The translations under genes and the position numbers were made by a program. A stretch of DNA of 64,000 nt from Paenibacillus sp. FSL H3-0469 (GTDB taxonomy: Bacteria; Bacillota; Bacilli; Paenibacillales; Paenibacillaceae): contig NZ_CP150302.1 of the NCBI RefSeq assembly GCF_038051945.1, forward strand, positions 3,534,001-3,598,000, written 5' to 3'. Positions 18,384-26,452 of this stretch are shown piece by piece; position 1 is the stretch's first letter, and each line of letters begins with the position of its first letter. The notes beneath the pieces are model-generated. The model saw nothing but the letters and a program-made list of their open reading frames with translations. It did no database searches and was not told where the DNA came from.

Positions 18384-19090
18384 GAAATCGCTCCTTTCTG
18401 CGGTGTGGTGGTGATTTCGACGGTGTTGGCAGCCGGATGGTAGGCAATCTGAGCGCCAAGCGCCTCCGCAATTTTACGTGCAGGAACATAGGTCACCCCA
18501 TTCTCCAGCCACCCGTCCGCAATCTTCCTTCCATTCACCTGTACTGCAACTTTCATCTGAGTCTTCACCGCTTGTTCCTCCTTGGGCTTGATCCGTTCTA
18601 TCGCCGCTTCCACGGCCGCAGCCGCAGGTTTCTTCCCCGTTCGCAGATCAGCCAGGCTTAATCCGAAGCTCATCTGCAGATGCGGGTAATCCTTGAAGCT
18701 GGTCCAGCCGCCGCCCCATTCGAACCCGATGGCCTTAGCGTGCTGCACCACCTCCAGCCAATCTCTAGTGCCATTCTGGTTGCCGTCCCGGTTCATATCC
18801 CAAGAGACGCTAGAGCCATCCGGAAGCAGCAGCGCAAAATCCGCCGCCAATCCATAATTGTGATAACTGTACCCGCCGCGCGCATTCGTCACGATCGCTC
18901 CCGGCCGGGTTCGCCCCTGGGCATAGAGCGCATCCTGTTCGGCCATCGTCCGCAGGCCTTGCGTGATCAGAATGGGAACCCCGCCAGCATAACTGCGTTC
19001 AATGAGCGCAGTTGCTCCGGCAAGGACGGCGGGATGAAGCCCGGACAGGCGGGCAGCGGATTTATTCAGTACCTGAGCCAGCGTCAGCAT
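18380..19090 (-). CDS. Endolysin: M15-family L,D-peptidase with a stalk-like C-terminal domain
   Basis: 236 residues. The N-terminal half (about 1-150) is an M15 D-Ala/L-Ala-D-Glu peptidase like CwlK/Ply500: GLRTMAEQDALYAQGR, the zinc motif SYHNYGLAADF, the catalytic/zinc region DWLEVVQHAKAIGFEWGGGW and PHLQM. After a charged linker (about 150-180), the last 55 residues (VQVNGRKIADGWLENGVTYV) resemble the copper-amine-oxidase N-terminal stalk domain common in Paenibacillus wall proteins, instead of the usual SH3 or LysM binding domain. It cleaves peptidoglycan stem peptides to release particles. It overlaps both neighbours. Confidence 0.88.
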   Translation of the reverse strand: MLTLAQVLNKSAARLSGLHPAVLAGATALIERSYAGGVPILITQGLRTMAEQDALYAQGRTRPGAIVTNARGGYSYHNYGLAADFALLLPDGSSVSWDMNRDGNQNGTRDWLEVVQHAKAIGFEWGGGWTSFKDYPHLQMSFGLSLADLRTGKKPAAAAVEAAIERIKPKEEQAVKTQMKVAVQVNGRKIADGWLENGVTYVPARKIAEALGAQIAYHPAANTVEITTTPQKGAIS

Positions 19091-19454
19091 GCGATTCCTC
19101 CCCTTTCCTGATTTCAGAGAGAACCACGAACAGATCCTGGCGTCTGGTATACATCAAGAGAGTTAGGATGACCAGTCCAATGGTCGTCCCCGTCTGGGCA
19201 ATGGCCCAGGCATCCGATTGCAGCGAGCTTCGTATAGCTTCCGGGGCGGGAGCGGAGCTGAATCTGATCCAGAAGGCCACCGCCATTTTAACCGTATACG
19301 CCCCGAGGAAAAAGAACGCCGCCAGCATAAACAGACTGACTACGCGCACCCGGAATCTCCGGCGGAAATACAAAAAAAGCGCAGCCATCAGCAGCAGCGC
19401 ACAGAGAAAGGATATGGAATAGGCCAGTAACAACACAATATCAATGCTGCTCAT
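19062..19454 (-). CDS. Small membrane protein of the lysis module, unknown function
   Basis: 130 residues. ATG 19454 is chosen because GGGGGGC lies a few nt upstream; ATG 19472 has no ribosome binding site. Three hydrophobic segments (about 5-28, 38-60, 80-105) and a charged tail (RKGEESHADAG). It overlaps the endolysin start by 29 nt and the upstream small gene by 14 nt. Position suggests an accessory holin or antiholin, but no family was recognised. Confidence 0.7.
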   Translation of the reverse strand: MSSIDIVLLLAYSISFLCALLLMAALFLYFRRRFRVRVVSLFMLAAFFFLGAYTVKMAVAFWIRFSSAPAPEAIRSSLQSDAWAIAQTGTTIGLVILTLLMYTRRQDLFVVLSEIRKGEESHADAGSGTE

Positions 19455-19662
19455 CTTCTGCCCCCCGATCATAGATTAGGAACTGGGCGAACCCGTTGTT
19501 CCTGATTTCATCCTGAATGTCCTGAGAGACATTCTTGTACCTTCGGATAGAGAGCGACACCTTATGTCCTGCCAGCGCCAGCCTCCGCTCTCTGTCCCGG
19601 TGCAGGGGCGATAGACGCTTGATCCACGCACTCAGCACGTTATCCCCCCCTGTCTTCTTCAT
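19441..19662 (-). CDS. Small basic protein of the lysis module, unknown function
   Basis: A 73-residue Arg/Lys-rich protein (HRDRERRLALAGHK) without membrane segments. The true start may be the internal GTG at codon 9. It overlaps the genes on both sides, which supports it being translated. No family recognised. Confidence 0.55.
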   Translation of the reverse strand: MKKTGGDNVLSAWIKRLSPLHRDRERRLALAGHKVSLSIRRYKNVSQDIQDEIRNNGFAQFLIYDRGAEDEQH

Positions 19663-19951
19663 TAGTACTACTGGTGTGGCTGTTTGCGGAATGGTCTATT
19701 TTCAATCGCTGCAAGACTTCAAGCGTGGGTGCCATGAAGTCTAACCGCTCTTTGTCGAGAATATTCTGCAACCGGTCCCGGTCCTCCTCGGCACGCTCCA
19801 GCAGTTCACGCGGCACCAGATTCCCCTTCACAATCGACCGCAAAAGCACAAGCATAATCATGAGCAGAATCAGTGCGATAATATAAGCCAGTCCATACTT
19901 ATCTGCAAGCGGCAGCAGCTTCTCCAGATTCGCAACATCGTTGCTGTCCAT
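19640..19951 (-). CDS. Membrane-anchored coiled-coil protein of the lysis module
   Basis: 103 residues: a short N-terminal segment, one strong TM helix (about 19-38, YIIALILLMIMLVLL), then a charged predicted coiled coil (LLERAEEDRDRLQNILDKER). GGGAG precedes ATG 19951. It could be a holin or spanin-like partner and replaces XhlA of PBSX in position, but its topology (TM first) is the reverse of XhlA. Function not known. Confidence 0.7.
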   Translation of the reverse strand: MDSNDVANLEKLLPLADKYGLAYIIALILLMIMLVLLRSIVKGNLVPRELLERAEEDRDRLQNILDKERLDFMAPTLEVLQRLKIDHSANSHTSSTNEEDRGG

Positions 19952-20055
19952 TGCTTCACTCCCTTCTGTGTGATGATTAAATAGTTATATAAGACGCACT
20001 TAAGATTTAAACTTGAAGCTTCATCGTCATATATAGCCCCCAGACGAATCCGAGG

Positions 20056-20081
20056 GCAAAATAAAAACGCCCTCAGCGGCG
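20056..20081 (-). terminator. Terminator between structural and lysis genes
   Basis: On the minus strand CGCC-gctgag-GGCG is followed by TTTTTATTTT, directly after the CD1375-type gene. It probably lets only part of the transcripts continue into the lysis genes. A similar one ends the second tail locus. Confidence 0.65.
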
Positions 20082-20092
20082 CCTCTGGCAAT

Positions 20093-20224
20093 CTACTCTT
20101 CAGTTACAAGGAACGTAAGTCCATTCTCTACCAGAATCTCCTTGACGGCAGGCTTCAGCGTAGCGGGGACCTCGCTATACTTCGTCTTCCCCAGCGTGAC
20201 GCGTTGTGCAAAAAATAAGGCCAT
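20093..20224 (-). CDS. CD1375/XkdX-type micro-protein
   Basis: A 43-residue protein (MALFFAQRVTLGKT...) with AAAGGTGGTGAG upstream of ATG 20224. The pattern of a short start, a LGKTKYSEVP-like segment and a helical end matches the CD1375 family of tiny proteins that follow fibre genes in Paenibacillus and Clostridium tail loci. Its role is unknown. Confidence 0.7.
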   Translation of the reverse strand: MALFFAQRVTLGKTKYSEVPATLKPAVKEILVENGLTFLVTEE

Positions 20225-20280
20225 TGCTCTCACCACCTTTCTATTAATATCTGAACAGCTTAAACAAACCAGCCAAACGT

Positions 20281-20754
20281 TTAAGAATAGACTTGGGTTG
20301 CCATTTCAGCAATAATATCCTCGATAAAATCCGCACGCTCGGACAGCGCCTGATTCTGCGCTCTCAGCACCATATTCTCTTGCTGCAGCTGCTCCATCTC
20401 CGTCAGCACTGGCGGCTTGTTCGCCTCAGCCTCCTCGTACGCTTCCCAAGCTGCTTGCAACTCAGCCTCGGTCGGCTGCGGCACATTCAGCTTCCAGACC
20501 GCAATATATGGCCCTTTCTCTACCAGATCATAATCCTCGCCTTCAGTCAGCAGATTATAGTCAATGCCGTGGCGGTAGTGGACACCCTCTACGGGTTGTT
20601 CGCCGATCTCTGGCTGCTTGATCTCGTAGCGAACACGGCCTTTGGCTTCGGCTCCCGGCCGCAGGACGGGTTCCGGGCCGTTGTCTTGCACGATGAAGTC
20701 GTGCATGGGGTTGGCGTTTGGATATAAATGCATGATTGTTTTTGCTAAGTTCAT
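20281..20754 (-). CDS. xkdW: XkdW-family tail protein
   Basis: 157 residues, similar to XkdW of PBSX in position and character: an N-terminal part with IMHLYPNANPMHDF, a beta-rich middle (GVHYRHGIDYNLL), and a C-terminal coiled coil (ENMVLRAQNQALSERADF). Probably a fibre-associated or chaperone protein. It follows the fibre gene by 16 nt. Confidence 0.75.
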   Translation of the reverse strand: MNLAKTIMHLYPNANPMHDFIVQDNGPEPVLRPGAEAKGRVRYEIKQPEIGEQPVEGVHYRHGIDYNLLTEGEDYDLVEKGPYIAVWKLNVPQPTEAELQAAWEAYEEAEANKPPVLTEMEQLQQENMVLRAQNQALSERADFIEDIIAEMATQVYS

Positions 20755-20770
20755 ATTAGTCCCCCCTCTT

Positions 20771-22264
20771 TTATGAAACTCTTACAATTCTCATATAAGT
20801 GTAAAACCCGGAGCCTGCAGTAATTGCTGCAACACCAGAATCTTGGAACATATAAATATTTATTGCAGTTCCTGAGGTTATATCTAATGTTGTAGTTCCG
20901 CAAACTGAAGCCGGCCCCGCCTTCCCCACATGTTGAGCGGCAAAAATCTGATCCAGGCTTCCGTTTTTACTTGTTCTTAGGTGCATAATAGTTCCATCTA
21001 TAACATTATCAAGACCAACACAAACAGTTATAGCATAGTGACCTCCGATTTTCGGCGTAAATGTTCCAGTTGAAGCGTTAAATTCACCGCCTACATAATC
21101 ATATTGGTAACTACCAAATGGTGCTACTAGCTTAACCCATGTACCGTTAGCTATAGATTGCGCTCCGTTTGCTGTCCCTTGTGCGCTACTGCGCTGATTT
21201 GCTGTATTATCCCCCCATGGATTAACAACACCATATCCGTCACTAACTATCCCCCCCTCTGATGTATTCATTTTCAAAGTAGAACCTATAGAAGTTCCTG
21301 TAATATGAATATGCCCTTTATATGATGCAAGGTGCGCCACAGTATTAGCAGAGCCGCTACAATCTTGCACAAATATTTCACCATTTACGTGAGCGTAAAC
21401 GGCCGATACTCCCGTCCTGCCAATTATGACGCAATTGTGCAGATACACTTTGGCCGATTCGGCATAAAAGGCAATTTGGGTTGTACTTGTGTCTGTGTAG
21501 CAAAGATCAAATATTGTTTCTTGAGAATTAATAACATAAAACGCTGAAGTAGTGGTGGTGGTGGTTTTAAATCCCGCAATTTGGACGCGACAGGCGTTTC
21601 TTACTGAAGCAACATTAGTTACAACATGTGTACTGGTAGCGGTAGTTGCCCCATTAATAGATAATACACCCTCACCATAAAATCCTTGTACGTTTATGAC
21701 TTCATTGTATGTTCCCGCTGCTACATAAATTATAACCGTGTGTCTGACGTTCTTGGGAACAACGGTTAACGCTTTTGTAATCGTCCGAAACGCCCCACCC
21801 GCCGTATTCACAAGCCCGGTATTATTGTCATTTCCATCCGTCCGGACGTAATAGGTAACATCCGCCGTAGTCTGCTGTGGCGTAGTCACCAGATTCGCCT
21901 TGCCATTCCAGGCCGTCTTCTCCGCATCGGTTACGAAGCGGTTGGACGAGTCCTGGACGATGATGGAAGGCGAGTGCGTGGAAGGATGCACATAATTATT
22001 CGCCCCCTGAGCCACACTATCCAGCTTCGATTTATCTGCTGCGGCCATTAAGCCGGCAGCATTGACAGTGGCAACCGCCGTAGACGCCTTACCATTCCAC
22101 GCAGTCCGCTCCCCTGCCGTAATATGCTTGACCGTATCGGCGGCATGGTCCTGCGCGGCCTTGACGGCGGTGTCCAGAATATCCATATTGCCGTTCAGGT
22201 CGGTGATATCTACAATGTCTGTACCATCGGGCTTTTTCAGCCCCAGATTACCCGTTGTTTTCAT
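20771..22264 (-). CDS. Tail fibre / receptor-binding protein
   Basis: 497 residues. The N-terminal 120 residues carry repeated fibre motifs (HITAGERTAWNGKA, DAEKTAWNGKA) that attach fibres to the baseplate. The middle (about 130-340) reads as a right-handed beta-helix (YVRTDGNDNNTGLVNTAGGA). The last 130 residues resemble a trimeric C1q-like head (GGHYAITVCVGLDNV). It probably sets target-cell specificity of the particle and is the likeliest variable gene of the locus. The AT-richer base composition of the C-terminal half suggests recent exchange. Confidence 0.85.
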   Translation of the reverse strand: MKTTGNLGLKKPDGTDIVDITDLNGNMDILDTAVKAAQDHAADTVKHITAGERTAWNGKASTAVATVNAAGLMAAADKSKLDSVAQGANNYVHPSTHSPSIIVQDSSNRFVTDAEKTAWNGKANLVTTPQQTTADVTYYVRTDGNDNNTGLVNTAGGAFRTITKALTVVPKNVRHTVIIYVAAGTYNEVINVQGFYGEGVLSINGATTATSTHVVTNVASVRNACRVQIAGFKTTTTTTSAFYVINSQETIFDLCYTDTSTTQIAFYAESAKVYLHNCVIIGRTGVSAVYAHVNGEIFVQDCSGSANTVAHLASYKGHIHITGTSIGSTLKMNTSEGGIVSDGYGVVNPWGDNTANQRSSAQGTANGAQSIANGTWVKLVAPFGSYQYDYVGGEFNASTGTFTPKIGGHYAITVCVGLDNVIDGTIMHLRTSKNGSLDQIFAAQHVGKAGPASVCGTTTLDITSGTAINIYMFQDSGVAAITAGSGFYTYMRIVRVS

Positions 22265-22275
22265 CGCTCACACTC

Positions 22276-22887
22276 CTATTCATATACTCTTAGTTCGTTC
22301 CAGGTCTTGCCGTGCGCAGCGTTCCAGGTGAGGGACTTCAAGGAGTCCCACCAGGTGTAGCTGTATACGAAGCTATAGTCTAGATGGGCCGGCTTTATCT
22401 CCTCCATAATCTGAATCAGCCCCGCCATATTGGCCGGAATACCCAGCGTGCCGACGAATCGGACCTCGAAGCTATACGCTCCGGGCACCTCCACGACCTC
22501 CACATCTCCCCCGGAAAAAGCAGACGCCGTCCGCCGGATCATCTCCGGTGTCGTCGTGCCGCTGCCCCGCAGCTTGGCCTTGATCATCTCCCGCCGGGTG
22601 GCGTAGGACTTGTTCGGATCCGAGGCCAGCCCCAGCATCCGCTCCCAGCGGGACAGCCCCCAGGTAGCCGACTCCAGCGCCTTCTGATCGTCACTGTCTG
22701 CCATGGCGTAAGCCACTTCACCGCAGGCTGCACCGGCGCTGGCCTGCACAGCCTCCATCTCAGGCACGCCCTGATAATAATCGGGCAAGTATTTCATCAG
22801 ATCGGGAGCCGTAATCTCCGGCCCTTCCCCTGTCACACCATCTGCCGAATACGTCATAAGTCCATAGATACTGTCTCCATAAGCCAC
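22276..22887 (-). CDS. xkdU: Baseplate protein, XkdU/YmfQ family (gpI-like)
   Basis: 203 residues. The DUF2313-type region is recognisable by DLMKYLPDYYQGVPEM near the start, WERMLGL, and a C-terminal Trp-rich segment (TWWDSLKSLTWNAAHG). By analogy with P2 gpI, it completes the baseplate wedge and connects the fibre. It directly precedes the fibre gene. Confidence 0.85.
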   Translation of the reverse strand: MAYGDSIYGLMTYSADGVTGEGPEITAPDLMKYLPDYYQGVPEMEAVQASAGAACGEVAYAMADSDDQKALESATWGLSRWERMLGLASDPNKSYATRREMIKAKLRGSGTTTPEMIRRTASAFSGGDVEVVEVPGAYSFEVRFVGTLGIPANMAGLIQIMEEIKPAHLDYSFVYSYTWWDSLKSLTWNAAHGKTWNELRVYE

Positions 22888-22889
22888 AG

Positions 22890-23225
22890 CTACACCCCCT
22901 TCAGCTGGTTCCAGGTCAGCGGACCCTTGGGCAGATAATCATGGGTATGTGCAGCTGCCGGATAGACCGAAGGTTTGCCGTCCACCCCTGACCACGGAAC
23001 CGTATCCGCAGCCTGGGCATAATCGACCTTGCCGTTGTTATTCGTGTCGTAGATGCTTTTCAGCATATCGCCAGTGCTCTGGCCTGCCGCCAGCAGCATA
23101 TTGCTGCTGCCGCTGCCGATGAACAGCTTGCCGCTATCTGTGCAATAGCCAAGCTCGCCTGCGGCCAGCGTACCCAGCGCACTCTCCAGGCCGCGGCGGA
23201 TTTGAATCAATGTCTTCCGTGCCAT
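22890..23225 (-). CDS. Short fibre-like protein with Mtd-N-type domain
   Basis: 111 residues. GGAGG precedes ATG 23225 (in-frame GTG 23231 is too close). The first 60 residues (LIQIRRGLESAL, AGELGYCTDSGKLFIGSGS) match the N-terminal module of phage major tropism determinant-like fibres, and the rest (PAAAHTHDYLPKGPLTWNQL) is a collar-like segment. It looks like a shortened relative of the next gene. Confidence 0.7.
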   Translation of the reverse strand: MARKTLIQIRRGLESALGTLAAGELGYCTDSGKLFIGSGSSNMLLAAGQSTGDMLKSIYDTNNNGKVDYAQAADTVPWSGVDGKPSVYPAAAHTHDYLPKGPLTWNQLKGV

Positions 23226-23237
23226 GGTCACCGCCTC

Positions 23238-24260
23238 CTAGAATGTTCCGCCGTCGATAGTACTTACCGTGAGCTGGTTGCCATTGGCCGAATCGTAGAC
23301 GATGCTTGAGCCGTCGATGTTGACCTCGATGCCAGTGGAGTTTACCAGAATTCCCTTACCCGGCTTGGCTGCAACACTGGTTGAGCCGACAATGATCCCA
23401 TTGCCTGCCCCGACGGTCAGTGTGACACTGTCCGCCTGCCCGCCGCCGGTAAGCCCATTCCCCGCCGTAATCGTCTGCAGCGCACCGCCCGTCCGCACCC
23501 AGGCGCTCCCGTTCCAGCTGTAGATTTTCTGCTCATCGTCCACATAAGCCGTCCAGCCGACAGCCGGAACATAATAGACCCAGCTACCTGAGACATACTC
23601 CGCAATCTGACTGGTTTTACCCGCCCAGACGCCGGTTGCGCCGGAAGGAATGATATACCGGTCAGCTTCCACGGGACTTACTGGTGGAGCCGCCAGATTC
23701 TGATCCTTCACCGAAGCCTGCGGCTCAATATTATGCTTGGCCAGCTCGATTTCGTTTTTGATTTTTTGCGCGGACCACAGATCTGTAATCGTCGCCCCGC
23801 TGTCGTTGATCACCCTGTGCTTCGCGGCATCGTTAAGATGCGTTGCAATTTCTGCGGCAGTCTTCGTATTCGTGCCATCCGACACCTTATTGGGATGCCC
23901 TGCTGTAAGATCCGCCTTGAGCACCTTGGCATACGTGGAGCCGTCAGCGATATCGTCCACCGTACCGCTCACATCTGTTAATTTCTGCGCATTAACCCGC
24001 CGCCAGACGGTCCCGTCATCGAAATACAAATATCCGTTGTTACTCCCGCTGCTCACCACATACAGACGCCCCGCCGAGGCTGCCGCAGGACGCGAAGCTT
24101 CGGGACCGGACAAGGCCCGGCCCACCATGGAGTTAGACGAACCGTCCCCGATATAGACCTCCTTCGTATCTGTGCAGAAACCCATTTCGCCCGCCTTCAG
24201 CATCCCGTAAGTGGACAGCTCGGCCCGGGTACCGCGTTTGACCTGAATAGTCTGTGCCAT
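23238..24260 (-). CDS. Fibre protein with Mtd-N-type and DUF2793-like domains
   Basis: 340 residues. ATG 24260 follows GAGAGGTG; the longer frame to 24293 has no such signal. N-terminal module: IQVKRGTRAELSTYGMLKAG and CTDTKEVYIGDGSS, paralogous to the 22890-23225 protein. A DUF2793-like segment (ADRYIIPSGATGVWAGKTSQ, WNGSAWVRTGG) lies near 200-265, and a repeat-rich end follows. Probably a baseplate or side-fibre component. It overlaps no neighbour but sits 2 nt from the upstream stop. Confidence 0.75.
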   Translation of the reverse strand: MAQTIQVKRGTRAELSTYGMLKAGEMGFCTDTKEVYIGDGSSNSMVGRALSGPEASRPAAASAGRLYVVSSGSNNGYLYFDDGTVWRRVNAQKLTDVSGTVDDIADGSTYAKVLKADLTAGHPNKVSDGTNTKTAAEIATHLNDAAKHRVINDSGATITDLWSAQKIKNEIELAKHNIEPQASVKDQNLAAPPVSPVEADRYIIPSGATGVWAGKTSQIAEYVSGSWVYYVPAVGWTAYVDDEQKIYSWNGSAWVRTGGALQTITAGNGLTGGGQADSVTLTVGAGNGIIVGSTSVAAKPGKGILVNSTGIEVNIDGSSIVYDSANGNQLTVSTIDGGTF

Positions 24261-24261
24261 A

Positions 24262-24675
24262 TTACACCTCTCTTCTAAAAGATCCGCCGTCAATCAGACC
24301 GGCCTGTTTATAACGCTCCAGCTCACGCTGCGTAGCCGTAAGTCCGCCCTGTAACTGGTTCACATCATCCGCTTCCACAGTATCCCCCGGGGTCTCGTAA
24401 GTCACATAGACCTCGGGCACATCCGCATAGATGTTGATGAGCCGCCGCCAAGGGGCCTCGTCCGGGAAAGAGACTGAGTAATTCCGCACCTCTGTCCCGC
24501 TGAAGCGTGAGCCTGTGTACACGGCCAGCGTCTGATTGTTAATATTGTCGTGGGCCAGCAGTCCGCTGAATGCACCACCTGTAAGCCGAAGCTTCTCCTC
24601 TACAACATGACTGCCGCCGTTTGCCTTTTTGTTCAGCTTATCCTGAAAGACATCGATCTGCTCCGGATATCCCAT
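24262..24675 (-). CDS. Tail protein of unknown function next to xkdT
   Basis: A 137-residue protein with a recognisable start, MGYPEQIDVFQDKLNKK, typical of Paenibacillus tail loci. The middle is beta-rich and the end is helical (LTATQRELERYKQAGLIDGG). I infer a fibre-linked role from its place between xkdT and the fibre genes. Confidence 0.7.
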   Translation of the reverse strand: MGYPEQIDVFQDKLNKKANGGSHVVEEKLRLTGGAFSGLLAHDNINNQTLAVYTGSRFSGTEVRNYSVSFPDEAPWRRLINIYADVPEVYVTYETPGDTVEADDVNQLQGGLTATQRELERYKQAGLIDGGSFRREV

Positions 24676-24677
24676 GC

Positions 24678-25736
24678 CTACACCTCCAGTACGACATTGC
24701 CGAACAGCGGCACTTCTGTCTCCAGCAGAGGGATATTTGCCGTTCCGCCGTTCAGCTTAAGTAAGCTATAGTCCACTACGCCCTCCGTATTCAGCAGCAA
24801 TGCGCCAATGACCGATTGGCTGATATAGGTAGCGGCAAAAGCCTTCTCCTTACGATACTTCTCCAGGAGCGCGGTAAAAGCTTGAATAACCGGCTGCAGC
24901 GCATACCCCCCCGCCAACGTGACCTTCGCGGTCACGCTAATCGTGCGGCCCGTGGCCGATTCCACCGTCACCACCGCCCCCACCGGAGCCTGGCCCTCGC
25001 CAAGACCCGGCGCAGGATCGATGAACTGCTGCACCTGGGAGACCAGCAGCGGGGAGGCGGGCTGATGCTCCGCATTCACAATGACTACCTTGACCGTCTT
25101 CGGTCCGGCCCACAGCGGGAAGACCCGCGCTCCCCCTACGCCTTGAATCTGCTGCGCCCACTCCATATAATGATATTTATTGCCGCTCGTTGCAGGCCGC
25201 CGGGCCGAATCGAAGTACCGCTGACGCAATGCTTCATCCGTCTCCGCATCCGTGCCGGGAACCAGCAGGCCCGTAATCTCCCCCCGGGCCAGTCCCGGGA
25301 TATAATCAATCGGCAGCAGCGCGCCCGTATACTGATTCCCCTCCGCCCCGGCAGTCTCGCTCTCCAGGCGGTACGTCCCCGGAGCCAGCTTCTCCGCCGC
25401 ACTATAATGAAGCAGTCCCAGGGAGAAGCGGCTGCCCAGCGGAATATCCAGAGGCTGTTCACCGCTGGCATAGAACCTCGCGCCAAGCTGCGCTTTGCCT
25501 GCCGGATGACGCTTCAGTCCCGTCCAGGCAATGGTTCGTTCCAGATATTCGCCGTCCGCCGTATCCGGGAAGAACAGATTATTGCTGACCTCAAGCTCAA
25601 GATACATCTGGGCCATTTCAGCCGCTGCCGGCGCAAGCGCATCATAGATAATACTTCCCTCGCGCTTATCCAGCCCCTCTGGAACCCGATCCAGCATACG
25701 TTCCAGCAGAGCCTCGTACGTCTGATCCTCATACAC
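24678..25736 (-). CDS. xkdT: Baseplate J-like protein (XkdT)
   Basis: 352 residues from GTG 25736, which has AAAGGAGGAG upstream and overlaps the xkdS stop by 8 nt; the longer frame to 25871 runs back over xkdS. Baseplate-J motifs: VPEGLDKREGSIIYDALAPA at the N-terminus, TDEALRQRYFDSARRPATSG in the middle, VFPLWAGPKTVKVVIV. It forms the wedge arms that transmit contraction from baseplate to sheath. Confidence 0.92.
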   Translation of the reverse strand: MYEDQTYEALLERMLDRVPEGLDKREGSIIYDALAPAAAEMAQMYLELEVSNNLFFPDTADGEYLERTIAWTGLKRHPAGKAQLGARFYASGEQPLDIPLGSRFSLGLLHYSAAEKLAPGTYRLESETAGAEGNQYTGALLPIDYIPGLARGEITGLLVPGTDAETDEALRQRYFDSARRPATSGNKYHYMEWAQQIQGVGGARVFPLWAGPKTVKVVIVNAEHQPASPLLVSQVQQFIDPAPGLGEGQAPVGAVVTVESATGRTISVTAKVTLAGGYALQPVIQAFTALLEKYRKEKAFAATYISQSVIGALLLNTEGVVDYSLLKLNGGTANIPLLETEVPLFGNVVLEV

Positions 25737-26157
25737 TGGCCATCTCCTCCTTTCTAAGCTCCAAATCACCGTATACTGTGACAGCCGTACAGCTGAAGCT
25801 AACCGTATCTCCTTCAAAAAGAATCTCCACATCCTCAAGCGCCTGAATCCGCTCATCCTGGAGCAGCGCATCGCTGATCAGGCGGCGCAGCTCCGGCCGG
25901 GCCAGCAGCCTGTCCTGACCCAGCACCAGCTTCCACTCCGTTCCGTAGTCCGCGCTATAGATCAGGTGCTCATAACGGTTGGTCTGCAGCACCTTGATCG
26001 CTGCCTGCTTCACCGCTTCCAGCCCGTCTACCCGCCCGCCGATCCGACCGCGCTCCCAGTCCATCCGGTACGTCAGGCTCGGAGCATTCCCAGGAGCGGT
26101 CACATTCCCTTCCAGCGCTCCCGTCACCGGACCCGATCTGCCTATCGCCGGAATCAT
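25729..26157 (-). CDS. xkdS: XkdS-family baseplate protein (DUF2634, gp25-like)
   Basis: 142 residues, with LTYRMDWERGRIGGRVDGLE, AIKVLQTNRYEHLIYSADYG and a C-terminal DVEILFEGDTVSFSCTAV. This is the DUF2634/W-like lysozyme-fold baseplate wedge protein. It overlaps both xkdT and the gene before it by a few nt. Confidence 0.88.
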   Translation of the reverse strand: MIPAIGRSGPVTGALEGNVTAPGNAPSLTYRMDWERGRIGGRVDGLEAVKQAAIKVLQTNRYEHLIYSADYGTEWKLVLGQDRLLARPELRRLISDALLQDERIQALEDVEILFEGDTVSFSCTAVTVYGDLELRKEEMASV

Positions 26158-26447
26158 AGGTCCACCAGCCGATCGAGGACAATATAGCTCTGTCCGCCTT
26201 GCATCCGCACGAGCAGCACGCGGTCTCCCGCTTCAAGTCCACGGCGGAGCAGGATCTCCCGGCCTTCGATCACAGCCTTGCTCTCCATCACGGATTCAAC
26301 CACAACCAGTGCGGCTCCCGTCAGCAGCAGCCGCTGCTCCACCTGAATCTGCAGCGGCTGTGCCAGAACCACCGTTCCATAAGAAAAAGCCACCGGATTC
26401 GTATTGGATACGGCCCCGAGGCTTGCCTGTTTAATAATATCGAGCAT
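26154..26447 (-). CDS. xkdR: XkdR-family protein (DUF2577)
   Basis: 97 residues, with MLDIIKQASLGAVSNTNP and a beta-rich C-terminal half (AGDRVLLVRMQGGQSYIVLD), matching DUF2577/XkdR of PBSX-type tails. It probably contributes to the hub or spike. Overlaps xkdS by 4 nt. Confidence 0.82.
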   Translation of the reverse strand: MLDIIKQASLGAVSNTNPVAFSYGTVVLAQPLQIQVEQRLLLTGAALVVVESVMESKAVIEGREILLRRGLEAGDRVLLVRMQGGQSYIVLDRLVDL

Positions 26448-26452
26448 GTTGT

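Noticed and set aside
22890..24260. A diversity-generating retroelement, suggested by the Mtd-N-like fibres
   Set aside because: No reverse transcriptase and no template/variable repeat pair in the window.
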